Shown: piece by piece, positions 52,317-59,386 of the stretch | How positions within the stretch are numbered: the first letter of the stretch is position 1 | How the letters are laid out: every line of letters begins with the position of its first letter | Origin: Nitrospirota bacterium | Lineage (GTDB): Bacteria; Nitrospirota; UBA9217 | NCBI GenBank assembly: GCA_023229435.1 | Contig: JALNZF010000015.1 | Span: 8,498 to 72,497 of the forward strand | Reading direction: 5' to 3' | Length of the DNA stretch: 64,000 nt | Made by a program: the position numbers and the translations under genes | The notes under the pieces: generated by a model | The model's database searches: none | What the model saw: the letters and a program-made list of their open reading frames with translations, nothing else | What the model was told of the DNA's origin: nothing

Positions 52317-53000
52317 TCAGCGAGTGTAAATCCTGAGGTCCGCCTTGCTGCGGAGCTCCGCGACGTACTGGTTTAACTGCTTCTCGATCTTTCGATCGGT
52401 CAGAAGCGCAACGATGGTTTTCTGGATATCCTGAAAACGCTTGTCCTTATACTCGGCCGTATGCTCTTCAAAATAACGCTGCGCTTCCTCCCGGCTTACC
52501 CGTACGAAGAGCCCGACCTTCTTTCCAACGAATCGTTCGACCAGGAGCCGTTCGCCGAGCATACGGCCAAGCTCCTGCTCGGTCATGTTCTGTTCTGCCA
52601 GGAAGTCCGCAAAGTCCTTGTCGGAACTGAATAGCTTCCTGAGCTTGTCATTCTCCGCCTTGATATCATCATCGGAGACCTCAACGAACCGGAGCCTGCG
52701 CGCCTCCTGGACGAGCAGCCGCCGGGTGATGAGACCTTCGAGGGTATCCGATTCAAGCGTCTTCCGATCTTCGTGTGTGCCGCCAAGCCGCATATTCAGC
52801 GCGACCGCCTGGGCAAGGTCGCTCGCGGTGATCACTTCAGTGTTGACCGCCGCAACGATGCGGTCCACCAACTCCGCCCGGACCGCGGAAGAGAGCATGA
52901 GGATGCAAAGGGACAGGCCTATCCCCGCAACCAGGCGACGCGCGCAACCCATGCGGTTTTTCGGAAATTGGATATTGGCGGTGATGCATGGCAGTTTCAT
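52317..53000 (-). CDS. SurA-like periplasmic chaperone without PPIase domain
   Basis: A 227-residue exported protein with a signal peptide (about 20-42) and the SurA N-terminal chaperone fold (starts ELVDRIVAAVNTEVITASDL). No parvulin-type prolyl isomerase domain is present, so it would act only as a chaperone. The start overlaps the HK-like gene by 4 nt. Neighbouring bamA supports a role in outer-membrane protein delivery. Confidence 0.8.
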   Translation of the reverse strand: MKLPCITANIQFPKNRMGCARRLVAGIGLSLCILMLSSAVRAELVDRIVAAVNTEVITASDLAQAVALNMRLGGTHEDRKTLESDTLEGLITRRLLVQEARRLRFVEVSDDDIKAENDKLRKLFSSDKDFADFLAEQNMTEQELGRMLGERLLVERFVGKKVGLFVRVSREEAQRYFEEHTAEYKDKRFQDIQKTIVALLTDRKIEKQLNQYVAELRSKADLRIYTR

Positions 53001-54049
53001 GGTTGCCGGTTTTTCTCCGTTGAATCCGTTATGTTGGAGGAGGTGCGATCGTCCACGCTGGTTTCCTTTTTGATCTCCTGCAGACGCTTGGTTATCTCGG
53101 CGATCCTGAGCGCGTTGTTCAGGACCGCTTCCAGCCGCGCCGTGAGGTCCTTGTCCTTGTGTTCGTAGCGCTCGATGAGCAGCTCCACGTTGCCGATGAT
53201 GGTCGTGAGGGGATTGTTGATCTCATGCCGGAGGGCAAGCGCCGTCTTCACGTATTTATCGTGCGACTGCTGCTCTTCCGTGGTTAAGCATTTGAGCTTA
53301 TCAACGAGCCCGTTCATATGCGCCGCAAGCTGGGCGATGTCGTTCGTTCCCTGCAGCTGCTTCCGGTGATCGGGATTACCCTGGCGGAGCTCACGCGCGC
53401 CGTCCAGCAGTCTGCTCAGGGGAACGGAGACGGTGCGGTGAAGAAAGATCGCGAACACGAGCAGAAAGACCGCTGACGTGAGGAGGATCGTGAAAAAAAG
53501 AAGGACGAGTCGTGTTTTCATGGATCGAAAATGATCGGATAGTTTGGTTATCTGCGCATCACTTTTCCCCTTACGGTAGACATCGATGTCCTGATGCATT
53601 GATGCGGCAAGACCGCTGGTCTCGATCGCAAGATTACGTGCCGATACGCGGTCCCTGCCGACGGGGTCCTTCAGAGAAAAAAGCCTGTCCGCGGTTTTCT
53701 CCAATGAGATGAAAGAAGCCTGGAGAAGACGGGAGAGTCTCCGGTCTCCGGGGTCGACGGCCTGCGCGTTAAAGGCATCAAGCATGCGATGAACAGCGGC
53801 TCGCGACACATCATTCGCTTCGCGGAATTTATTGTTCCTGCTCGCGGTGAATTCATGAGTATTTGCGGACATGACCTCGAGCTCTTGTGCCATCGCCTCG
53901 ACCTGCCCTATTTTCAAGGAAGCCTGCTCGGTCCCGGCAGTGAAGGCGGAAAATGCACTGATCGCGTTCCGCAGGGAGAGGCCCACGATGATCATGATCA
54001 GGACCAGGCCGAAACCTGCCAGGGCTGTGATCTTTTTGTGTGTTTTCAT
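52997..54049 (-). CDS. HAMP-HisKA membrane protein lacking an ATPase domain
   Basis: A 350-residue inner-membrane protein. Helix 1 (about 9-28), a helical periplasmic sensor (about 30-180), helix 2 (about 182-205), a HAMP domain (about 205-260) and a HisKA-like H-box (ALRHEINNPLTTIIGN, His275) with its dimerisation helix are visible. The protein stops about 75 residues after the His, so the catalytic ATPase domain is missing. It is not a frameshift, since the next gene follows directly. It may be phosphorylated by another kinase or be a structural relic. Confidence 0.8.
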   Translation of the reverse strand: MKTHKKITALAGFGLVLIMIIVGLSLRNAISAFSAFTAGTEQASLKIGQVEAMAQELEVMSANTHEFTASRNNKFREANDVSRAAVHRMLDAFNAQAVDPGDRRLSRLLQASFISLEKTADRLFSLKDPVGRDRVSARNLAIETSGLAASMHQDIDVYRKGKSDAQITKLSDHFRSMKTRLVLLFFTILLTSAVFLLVFAIFLHRTVSVPLSRLLDGARELRQGNPDHRKQLQGTNDIAQLAAHMNGLVDKLKCLTTEEQQSHDKYVKTALALRHEINNPLTTIIGNVELLIERYEHKDKDLTARLEAVLNNALRIAEITKRLQEIKKETSVDDRTSSNITDSTEKNRQP

Positions 54050-54131
54050 GGATTGTCCGTGGTTCCTTTGCGAGCAGGAGAACGTCTCTTCTCTCCGTAT
54101 TACGACGGAATAATACCACAATGGACGGCAC

Positions 54132-54171
54132 GAAGTACAGAGTACAAAGTAGAGTATACAGAATACAGACA
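54132..54171. repeat. Heptamer array (AGTACAG/AATACAG type)
   Basis: Five or six 7-nt units in the gap between bamA and the HK-like gene. Confidence 0.7.
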
Positions 54172-54195
54172 AAACATCGTACGGTAACTGTTTTA

Positions 54196-56946
54196 TCAGA
54201 ACGTATTGCCGATATTGAAATGGAGCTCTCCCGGACTTTCCCCGGGAAGCCGGTGTATCTTCTGTCCGTAATCGACCCTGAGGGGGCCGACCGGTGTGCC
54301 GTACCGGAGCCCCATGCCGAAGGAGGACCGAATGTCTTTTCCATTGATCTCCTGGCCCGGCCACACATTGCCGGCGTCGGTAAACACTACAACGCCGAAT
54401 CCCTCTCCGGGGTTCACCCGGAGTTCCAGGTTCAGCACCACCATGCTTGATCCTCCCTGCGGGATTAAATCGCCGTTCACATCCAGGACGCTCGGACCGA
54501 TCGCATCCTGCCGAAAGCCGCGCACCGTGGTACTGCCGCCGACATAAAACCGCTCGTGAAGCGGGACTTCGACCGTGTCGCGAAAGGGCCAGGCCATACC
54601 CGCGCGCGCTGATAACGCGAGCACCGAGGTGTCGATCGGCAGGAACCAGCTGCCCTGAACGGTAAGTTTCGAGAAGTCCGCTTCGGACCACAGTTCCCGG
54701 AGCGCCTCCTTCAGGACAATGCCGTAGAGCGCCCCCCTTCTCGGATTGAACACATCATCGCGCAGGTCCCAGATCAGGGCCGGGCTCAGGCTGCTCACGA
54801 GCACGCGGCCGCTGTCCTCAGGGGTCAACTGTGCCTCGGGCTTCACGCTGTAGTTGACGACGTTCTCGAACTGGTACGTCAGGGACGGTTTCAGTTTTTT
54901 GTAGGTCTTTTCAACGCCGAAGGAGGCCACGGTCTTGCGCGTTTTATAATAGACCTCGCGGGTGTCGGAGTTCAGCTTCTCGGAATCCGACCACAGGAGG
55001 CTGAACTTGTTCTCGAGTTTACGGCCCAGGAACCAGGGCTGCTGAAAATTAAAGATCGCGCGCTTGAGAATATCGCTTTGCTCGAACCGAAGGCTCGTGT
55101 ACCGTGCCGTGCCCCAGAGGTTCCGATGCGAGACCTCCACAAAACCCCGGAGCCGGTCCAGGTCGCCGTAACCCACGCCGAATTCCACGGCGCCCGCGGG
55201 CCTTTCTTCGACCGTGAACAGCATGTCTATACGGTATTCTTTTTCGCCGGGATGAACGGGGTCGAACCTCGCCACCCGGAAATAGCCGAAGTGGTAGATC
55301 CGCTGCTGGCTCGTGAGGATGGTCCCGTAATCGTAGGGGTCTCCCGGCTTCACCAGCAGCTCGCGCATGATCACCTCATCCTTCGTCCGAATGTTCCCTC
55401 GCAGAATGATCTTGCCGATCGAGACCGGCAGGTCCTCGGTAATCCGGTAGCGGACGTCCACAGTCCCGTCATGAGGGCTTTTTTCCACGTCCACCCTGGC
55501 ATAGAGGTAGGCCTTGTTTGCGTACAGCATCAGTAACCGGTACTTATCTTCGTCCATGAGCCGTTCGTTGAAGGGAGCCCCCTGTTTCAGAAATGTCGCT
55601 TTCTGAAGCTCCGCCTCGGTGAAAGCGGTGTTCCCGTCGAAGGAAACACTGCCCGTCCTCGTCTGCGGTCCTTCGATGATCTCGATACTCACCTCTGCCG
55701 CATTTTTGTCGCCGCTCCTGACGGTTTTTTGATCCACGGCTGCGGACAAATAACCGTCAGCAAGGTACCGATCGCGGAGGTGTTCGACGTCCTCGTCCAG
55801 GAGATCTTCCCGAAAGGGCGGTGAGGTGAACCAGCCGGGCTCCCGCAAGGCCATTTGTTTTTTGATCTCTTTGGCGGTAAATGCGGTATTTCCGCGGATC
55901 GCGATTTCCTGCACCATCACGCGCGGCCCTTCCTGTACCGTGAATTCGAGGTCGAGCCGCCCCGGCTGTTCGGTCTTTTTAACGTCTATCGACACATCGG
56001 CATATCCCTTTTCCCGGTACAGGGCCTTTATCTTATCCATGCTGCTGTCGACAACGGAATCCGAGACGTCATGTTCCGTCCAGATCAGGAGGGTTTTCCT
56101 GAGCTTGTTGGAGCTGAACTTGCGGTTGCCGGTGAAGCGAGCCGTGACGAGCGGTCCCTCGTTCACCTGGATATGCACAAAGGCTTCGTTGTCCCGGAAC
56201 CTGATGTCGACAGGACCGGTTTTTGCCGCAGGATATCCCTTGGCGGTATATTTATTGAGGATCGCTTCCATGTCCGAGTCCAGGAGGGCATCCCGCCGCA
56301 GGCGCGATCCTTTTTCGCTTTTCATGACCTTGAGGAGGTCCTTGTCGGTGAACACGGCATTGCCGAAAAAGGTGATCTCCGCTATACGCGTCGGCCGTGA
56401 CTCCCGGATATCGACATGAAGGGCAACGCGATGCGGTTCTTTGAGGGACGTGATGCGGAGAGCCACGACTGCTTCATAAAATCCCTCCGCCTGGTAGAGG
56501 GCGAGGAGGTTTGACCTGAGAGCGGAAAGCTTCTCATCGCGCGGTTCTTTCCCTTCGATACCGGCGAGCGCATCCAGGATCGTGCCGGTGGAGAGCGCAC
56601 GGTTGCCGTGGATGACGATCTTATCCACGATCGCTATCGACGTCACGATATATTCGAGCCGCACGCCGTTATTGTCGGGGAAGGCCTCTACCCGGATATC
56701 CTTGAAGATCCCTTTCAGATAGAGCGTCGCTATCCCTTCGCGGACCGCGGGAACGGCGAGACGGTCCCCGGGTTTTACCATGATGAGCGGCAGCACCTGT
56801 CCGGGATCGGGCCAGGGTTCGCCGAGGTCGTCCTTGATATCGATTCGGGTTATCGTCAGCCCCGAATAGGGGAAAGGTGATGGATACGCAGGAGAGATGA
56901 GCAGCAGGACGAAGGCGCATCCTGCCAACCAGTGCAGTGATTTCAT
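54196..56946 (-). CDS. bamA: Outer-membrane assembly factor BamA with about seven POTRA domains
   Basis: A 916-residue Omp85 protein. After a signal peptide (about 1-22), seven POTRA-like units can be counted up to about residue 570; six have the recurrent G-N-x-x-F/L turn (for example IHGNRALSTG, FFGNAVFTDK, IRGNTAFTAK, FDGNTAFTEA). Typical BamA has five. The C-terminal 16-stranded barrel has the VRGF motif (GSTTVRGFRQD) and ends in NIGNTF. It inserts beta-barrel proteins into the outer membrane. surA-like and TPR genes follow. Confidence 0.92.
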   Translation of the reverse strand: MKSLHWLAGCAFVLLLISPAYPSPFPYSGLTITRIDIKDDLGEPWPDPGQVLPLIMVKPGDRLAVPAVREGIATLYLKGIFKDIRVEAFPDNNGVRLEYIVTSIAIVDKIVIHGNRALSTGTILDALAGIEGKEPRDEKLSALRSNLLALYQAEGFYEAVVALRITSLKEPHRVALHVDIRESRPTRIAEITFFGNAVFTDKDLLKVMKSEKGSRLRRDALLDSDMEAILNKYTAKGYPAAKTGPVDIRFRDNEAFVHIQVNEGPLVTARFTGNRKFSSNKLRKTLLIWTEHDVSDSVVDSSMDKIKALYREKGYADVSIDVKKTEQPGRLDLEFTVQEGPRVMVQEIAIRGNTAFTAKEIKKQMALREPGWFTSPPFREDLLDEDVEHLRDRYLADGYLSAAVDQKTVRSGDKNAAEVSIEIIEGPQTRTGSVSFDGNTAFTEAELQKATFLKQGAPFNERLMDEDKYRLLMLYANKAYLYARVDVEKSPHDGTVDVRYRITEDLPVSIGKIILRGNIRTKDEVIMRELLVKPGDPYDYGTILTSQQRIYHFGYFRVARFDPVHPGEKEYRIDMLFTVEERPAGAVEFGVGYGDLDRLRGFVEVSHRNLWGTARYTSLRFEQSDILKRAIFNFQQPWFLGRKLENKFSLLWSDSEKLNSDTREVYYKTRKTVASFGVEKTYKKLKPSLTYQFENVVNYSVKPEAQLTPEDSGRVLVSSLSPALIWDLRDDVFNPRRGALYGIVLKEALRELWSEADFSKLTVQGSWFLPIDTSVLALSARAGMAWPFRDTVEVPLHERFYVGGSTTVRGFRQDAIGPSVLDVNGDLIPQGGSSMVVLNLELRVNPGEGFGVVVFTDAGNVWPGQEINGKDIRSSFGMGLRYGTPVGPLRVDYGQKIHRLPGESPGELHFNIGNTF

Positions 56947-57095
56947 GAGGGATTTTTAGCACAACAGGGTAAAAATGTAAAGAAAGAACCGATGAACGGC
57001 GAAACAGCCTTTAACTAAGGATGAACCCGGCATATCATAAGGGTTGCGCAATGAGAATTCACCCTTTTAGCGATTCACGAGGCCCTGTGATGGTC

Positions 57096-57153
57096 TTGTA
57101 ACACGCGTCACGCGCCGCTCTTTGGCGCGTCGCTGTGGATGCGCTGGTTGGTC
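57096..57153 (-). repeat. attC-like site, downstream of higBA-like cassette
   Basis: A 58-nt imperfect palindrome ending GTTGGTC on the right and TTGTAAC on the left. The core stem is GGCGCGT with ACGCGCC. It aligns along most of its length with the site at 58204-58260. Confidence 0.65.
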
Positions 57154-57160
57154 CGCAGAA

Positions 57161-57460
57161 TCAGCCGTGAGACGCCGCGGCATGCAACTTCAAACCAAGC
57201 GCATCCATGACCTTGAGGATGGTATCGAAACCGGGACTACGGTCGCCGGAGAGTGCTTTATAAAGACTTTCACGTGACAGGCCGGCGTCACGCGCGACCT
57301 GCGCCATGCCCTTTGCACGGGCGATGTCGCCCAGCGCCTTTGCAATGAACGCAGCATCGCCGTTGGCTTCCTCAAAACATGCTTCAAGATAAGCCGCCAT
57401 TTCCTCCGGGGTACGGAGATGCTCGGTAACATCGTAGCGAGTTGTTTTGGTCTTGCTCAT
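57161..57460 (-). CDS. Addiction-module antitoxin, XRE-type HTH
   Basis: A 99-residue protein with a helix-turn-helix in the C-terminal half (GMAQVARDAGLSRESLYKAL) and a helical N-terminal part, typical of the antidote family paired with RelE/HigB-like killers. It follows its toxin by 9 nt, the toxin-first order of higBA-like modules. Encoded within an attC-bounded cassette. Confidence 0.88.
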   Translation of the reverse strand: MSKTKTTRYDVTEHLRTPEEMAAYLEACFEEANGDAAFIAKALGDIARAKGMAQVARDAGLSRESLYKALSGDRSPGFDTILKVMDALGLKLHAAASHG

Positions 57461-57469
57461 GATTGCCTC

Positions 57470-57760
57470 CTATAGGTTGCGTGCGAGGCGCAACGCCGTC
57501 TTGATGTCGGTGGTCTGTGAACGCTTGTCTCCACCGGCCAGTAAAATTACTAAGGTGCGCCCGCGCATCGTGAAATACACCCGGTAACCGGAGCCATAGT
57601 CGATTCGTAATTCCGAAACGCCCTTACCAACCGGTTTTACATCACCCGGGTTCCCGGCGGCCAAGCGTTCGACACGAGCCAAAACGCGCGCGCGTGCATG
57701 GATGTCGCGCAGGCCATCAAGCCATTGGGCGTATGTGTCGGTTTTGCGGATTTCGTACAT
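57470..57760 (-). CDS. RelE/HigB-like addiction-module toxin
   Basis: A 96-residue killer protein of the RelE/Gp49 type with the expected GSGYRVYFTMRGRTLVILLAGGD core. This family usually cleaves mRNA at the ribosome. Its -10 box is so close that the mRNA would begin at the start codon. Confidence 0.88.
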   Translation of the reverse strand: MYEIRKTDTYAQWLDGLRDIHARARVLARVERLAAGNPGDVKPVGKGVSELRIDYGSGYRVYFTMRGRTLVILLAGGDKRSQTTDIKTALRLARNL

Positions 57761-57766
57761 ATCTAT

Positions 57767-57795
57767 ATTGTATCCGGGTGGCTACACGTTGTCAA
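57767..57795 (-). promoter_or_regulatory. Promoter of the higBA-like cassette
   Basis: TTGACA (57790-57795) and TACAAT (57767-57772) on the minus strand, 17 nt apart. The predicted start site is at about 57760, the first base of the toxin ATG. Confidence 0.75.
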
Positions 57796-57829
57796 CGATT
57801 TTAATGTTATAGGCAAATGCGGGATTATT

Positions 57830-57876
57830 AATTAACAAACGGACTTTGCTTCGAGCCTATTGAGGCGTTGTTGGAT
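57830..57876 (-). repeat. attC-like site between 66-residue ORF and higBA-like cassette
   Basis: AATTAAC on the left and a perfect GTTRRRY (GTTGGAT, 57870-57876) on the right, with partly complementary arms. It overlaps the end of the 66-residue ORF. Confidence 0.5.
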
Positions 57877-58057
57877 GGTGATGAAGTATGTTTGTCAGAA
57901 ACAAAGCAATAATACAGAGAAATACTAAAATGTATGCGATTGAGTAAAACCGTAGAAAGTTACAGAGCCGCGTCGTGCTCGGATCATTTAATGCAAGATA
58001 CTCCCGCTTCCAAAGAAAACGAGTAACTGCGAATCCGTTTTGAATCGAATTATTCAT
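57857..58057 (-). CDS. Small membrane protein in a cassette
   Basis: A 66-residue ORF with one membrane helix (about 41-58, SIAYILVFLCIIALFLTNIL) and a His/Pro tail. Its ATG comes directly after a cassette core (AATTAAC on the plus strand), the position expected for a cassette gene. No homologue recognised and no strong ribosome-binding site. Confidence 0.5.
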   Translation of the reverse strand: MNNSIQNGFAVTRFLWKREYLALNDPSTTRLCNFLRFYSIAYILVFLCIIALFLTNILHHHPTTPQ

Positions 58058-58105
58058 AATTAACGTTGGACGCCCTAGAATTGACCAAGTTTCGGGGTGT
58101 TTAGT
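58058..58105 (-). repeat. attC-like site between 24- and 66-residue ORFs
   Basis: AATTAAC with adjoining GTTGGAC on the left (58058-58071) and GTTTAGT on the right (58099-58105). Arms are only weakly complementary. The left core equals that at 57830. Confidence 0.45.
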
Positions 58106-58114
58106 TTTCAGCCT

Positions 58115-58189
58115 TTATAAAAAGAAATAATTCAGGACAAAACCCACTACAACGGCAACGATCAAAATTGAGAAAAGAAAAGGTTCCAT
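58115..58189 (-). CDS. 24-residue hydrophobic peptide
   Basis: MEPFLFSILIVAVVVGFVLN plus YFFL: a single membrane helix and almost nothing else. GGAG lies 6 nt before the ATG. The ORF starts 15 nt after the cassette core GTTGAAT and is the only ORF of its cassette. It could be a membrane-active toxin or a membrane-complex subunit. Confidence 0.5.
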   Translation of the reverse strand: MEPFLFSILIVAVVVGFVLNYFFL

Positions 58190-58203
58190 GGCAATCTCCT
58201 AAA

Positions 58204-58260
58204 ATTCAACGCGCGCGTCACGCACCGCAGGGCGCGTTGTTGTGGACGCGCATGTTAAAA
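58204..58260 (-). repeat. attC-like site after truncated cassette
   Basis: On the minus strand: TTTTAAC, AT, GCGCGTC, a 25-nt centre, GACGCGC, GC, GTTGAAT. This is the R''-L''-L'-R' plan of an attC site, with a perfect GTTRRRY core. Confidence 0.7.
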
Positions 58261-58262
58261 CC

Positions 58263-58405
58263 TTAGAAACCTCGTTCAAGAAAATTGACTTGCGATTTAT
58301 CGACGAGCAACCAACCTTTTGGCATTTTGTTTTTGTAAACGGTTCTGATCCACCATTCGACAACAGGTTGTTTTTTGAGTCCATCAAATTTCGGAACAGT
58401 CTTAT
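58263..58405 (-). pseudogene. 3' fragment of a cassette gene
   Basis: About 47 codons with clear protein character (for example VEWWIRTVYKNKMPKGWLL and LVDKSQVNFLERGF) ending at TAA 58263, 3 nt before an attC-like site. No start codon; the frame runs into the neighbouring gene. Probably a cassette truncated at the array edge. Confidence 0.5.
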
Positions 58406-58411
58406 TGCCGC

Positions 58412-58999
58412 TTAATGAAAAAACGGGAACTTAACGATCAGGAAAAGGCCGTTCAGCATAAAGAGCGCGCCGAGGGCCGCGCTGCCGATCGCAATATTCA
58501 AAAGCTGACGCGAGACGGCAAGGGTCGAAATTACTGTCAGGATGAGTGATATCATAAAAAAGACCCCGGCGGTGTTGAAGGAACGGCCTTTGGCGAGGTT
58601 CTTGTCCCGTTTTGCTATAAGACGCTTGATCTCCTCTTCGCTCTTCTTCTTTTCCTCCCGATATCTGGCCTCATCGACCTTTATATCTTTCAGCATGAAT
58701 TGATACAGTTTCCTGATGTTGGACTTCATGGACGGGCCCCGGTCAAGGAGATCGGCTTCCATGCGACGTCCGTTCATTTTGGAGAGCTGTTCTTGTACGG
58801 ATGTTAATTGGGAAACCGCCGACTGGTCGGACAGTTGCTGCTGGGAGAGCATTGTCTCCCTGGTGGCGATAGTGCCGCCGAGTGAGGTGACGGCGAGCAG
58901 CACGGCAAAGATTGCCGTGGTCAACACAATCCGCCTGGTGAAAATCTTTGCGCCCAATGCTTCGAGTTCTTCGGGATTGGAACGTTCTGATCCGGCCAT
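58412..58999 (-). CDS. DUF4337-like membrane protein
   Basis: A 195-residue protein with an N-terminal helix (about 26-45), a coiled coil (about 55-130) and two C-terminal helices (about 140-160 and 167-190). The start region (FTRRIVLTTAIFAVLLAVTS) resembles DUF4337. GAGGAGG precedes ATG 58999. Function unknown. Confidence 0.7.
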   Translation of the reverse strand: MAGSERSNPEELEALGAKIFTRRIVLTTAIFAVLLAVTSLGGTIATRETMLSQQQLSDQSAVSQLTSVQEQLSKMNGRRMEADLLDRGPSMKSNIRKLYQFMLKDIKVDEARYREEKKKSEEEIKRLIAKRDKNLAKGRSFNTAGVFFMISLILTVISTLAVSRQLLNIAIGSAALGALFMLNGLFLIVKFPFFH

Positions 59000-59209
59000 G
59001 GTTTGTTTCCTCCTCGCGTTTCTGGATGTTCTCTGCGGCCATGCATGACAGGATCGTGACGCGCAGTTTTCCAACCTTATCAGATATGCATAACAAAATC
59101 AAGGTTGTTGACAGCCGGTATGGTCGTCGATGCCTTTTTCCCGTATGGAATTTGCCGATAATTTGTGATAGTATATGCACTGCCGATCAGGGGGAAGGAA
59201 CGTGAATGT

Positions 59210-59386
59210 ATGAAACGTGATATCTGGGTCTTTTTGTTCGGTCTTGGGGTTTTGCTCTTTGGCGGGCCCTTTCTCACGATCTTCCGTGACAGTCTGACCT
59301 ACTACCTCTTCATCATCTGGCTCATTTTCATCGGACTCATTTTCCTGGCGTCTAATTATTCAAAACGGGACAACGGAGGAGGTTAA
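59210..59386 (+). CDS. Small two-helix membrane protein (CbrX-like)
   Basis: A 58-residue protein with two membrane helices (about 5-22 and 28-48). It ends directly before the GTG of the large symporter-kinase gene, so translation is likely coupled. Pseudomonas cbrX has the same size and place relative to cbrA; the call rests on that synteny. Confidence 0.65.
   Translation: MKRDIWVFLFGLGVLLFGGPFLTIFRDSLTYYLFIIWLIFIGLIFLASNYSKRDNGGG

Larger units (their letters stand above)
57096..58405 (-). mobile_element. Integron-type gene-cassette array without integrase (CALIN-like)
   Basis: Four attC-like sites bound short cassettes read on the minus strand: a truncated cassette, a 24-residue ORF, a 66-residue ORF and a toxin-antitoxin pair. 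Each ORF starts close after a GTTRRRY-like core, and each ends just before or inside the next site. No intI gene is in the window. Confidence 0.65.

Noticed and set aside
52997..54691. 564-codon version of the HK-like gene
   Set aside because: The first 214 codons are a shadow of bamA and repeat DNA; the membrane protein starts at 54049.
58199..58387. 62-codon minus-strand ORF at the array edge
   Set aside because: It runs through the attC-like site; the overlapping frame ending at 58263 reads far more like protein.
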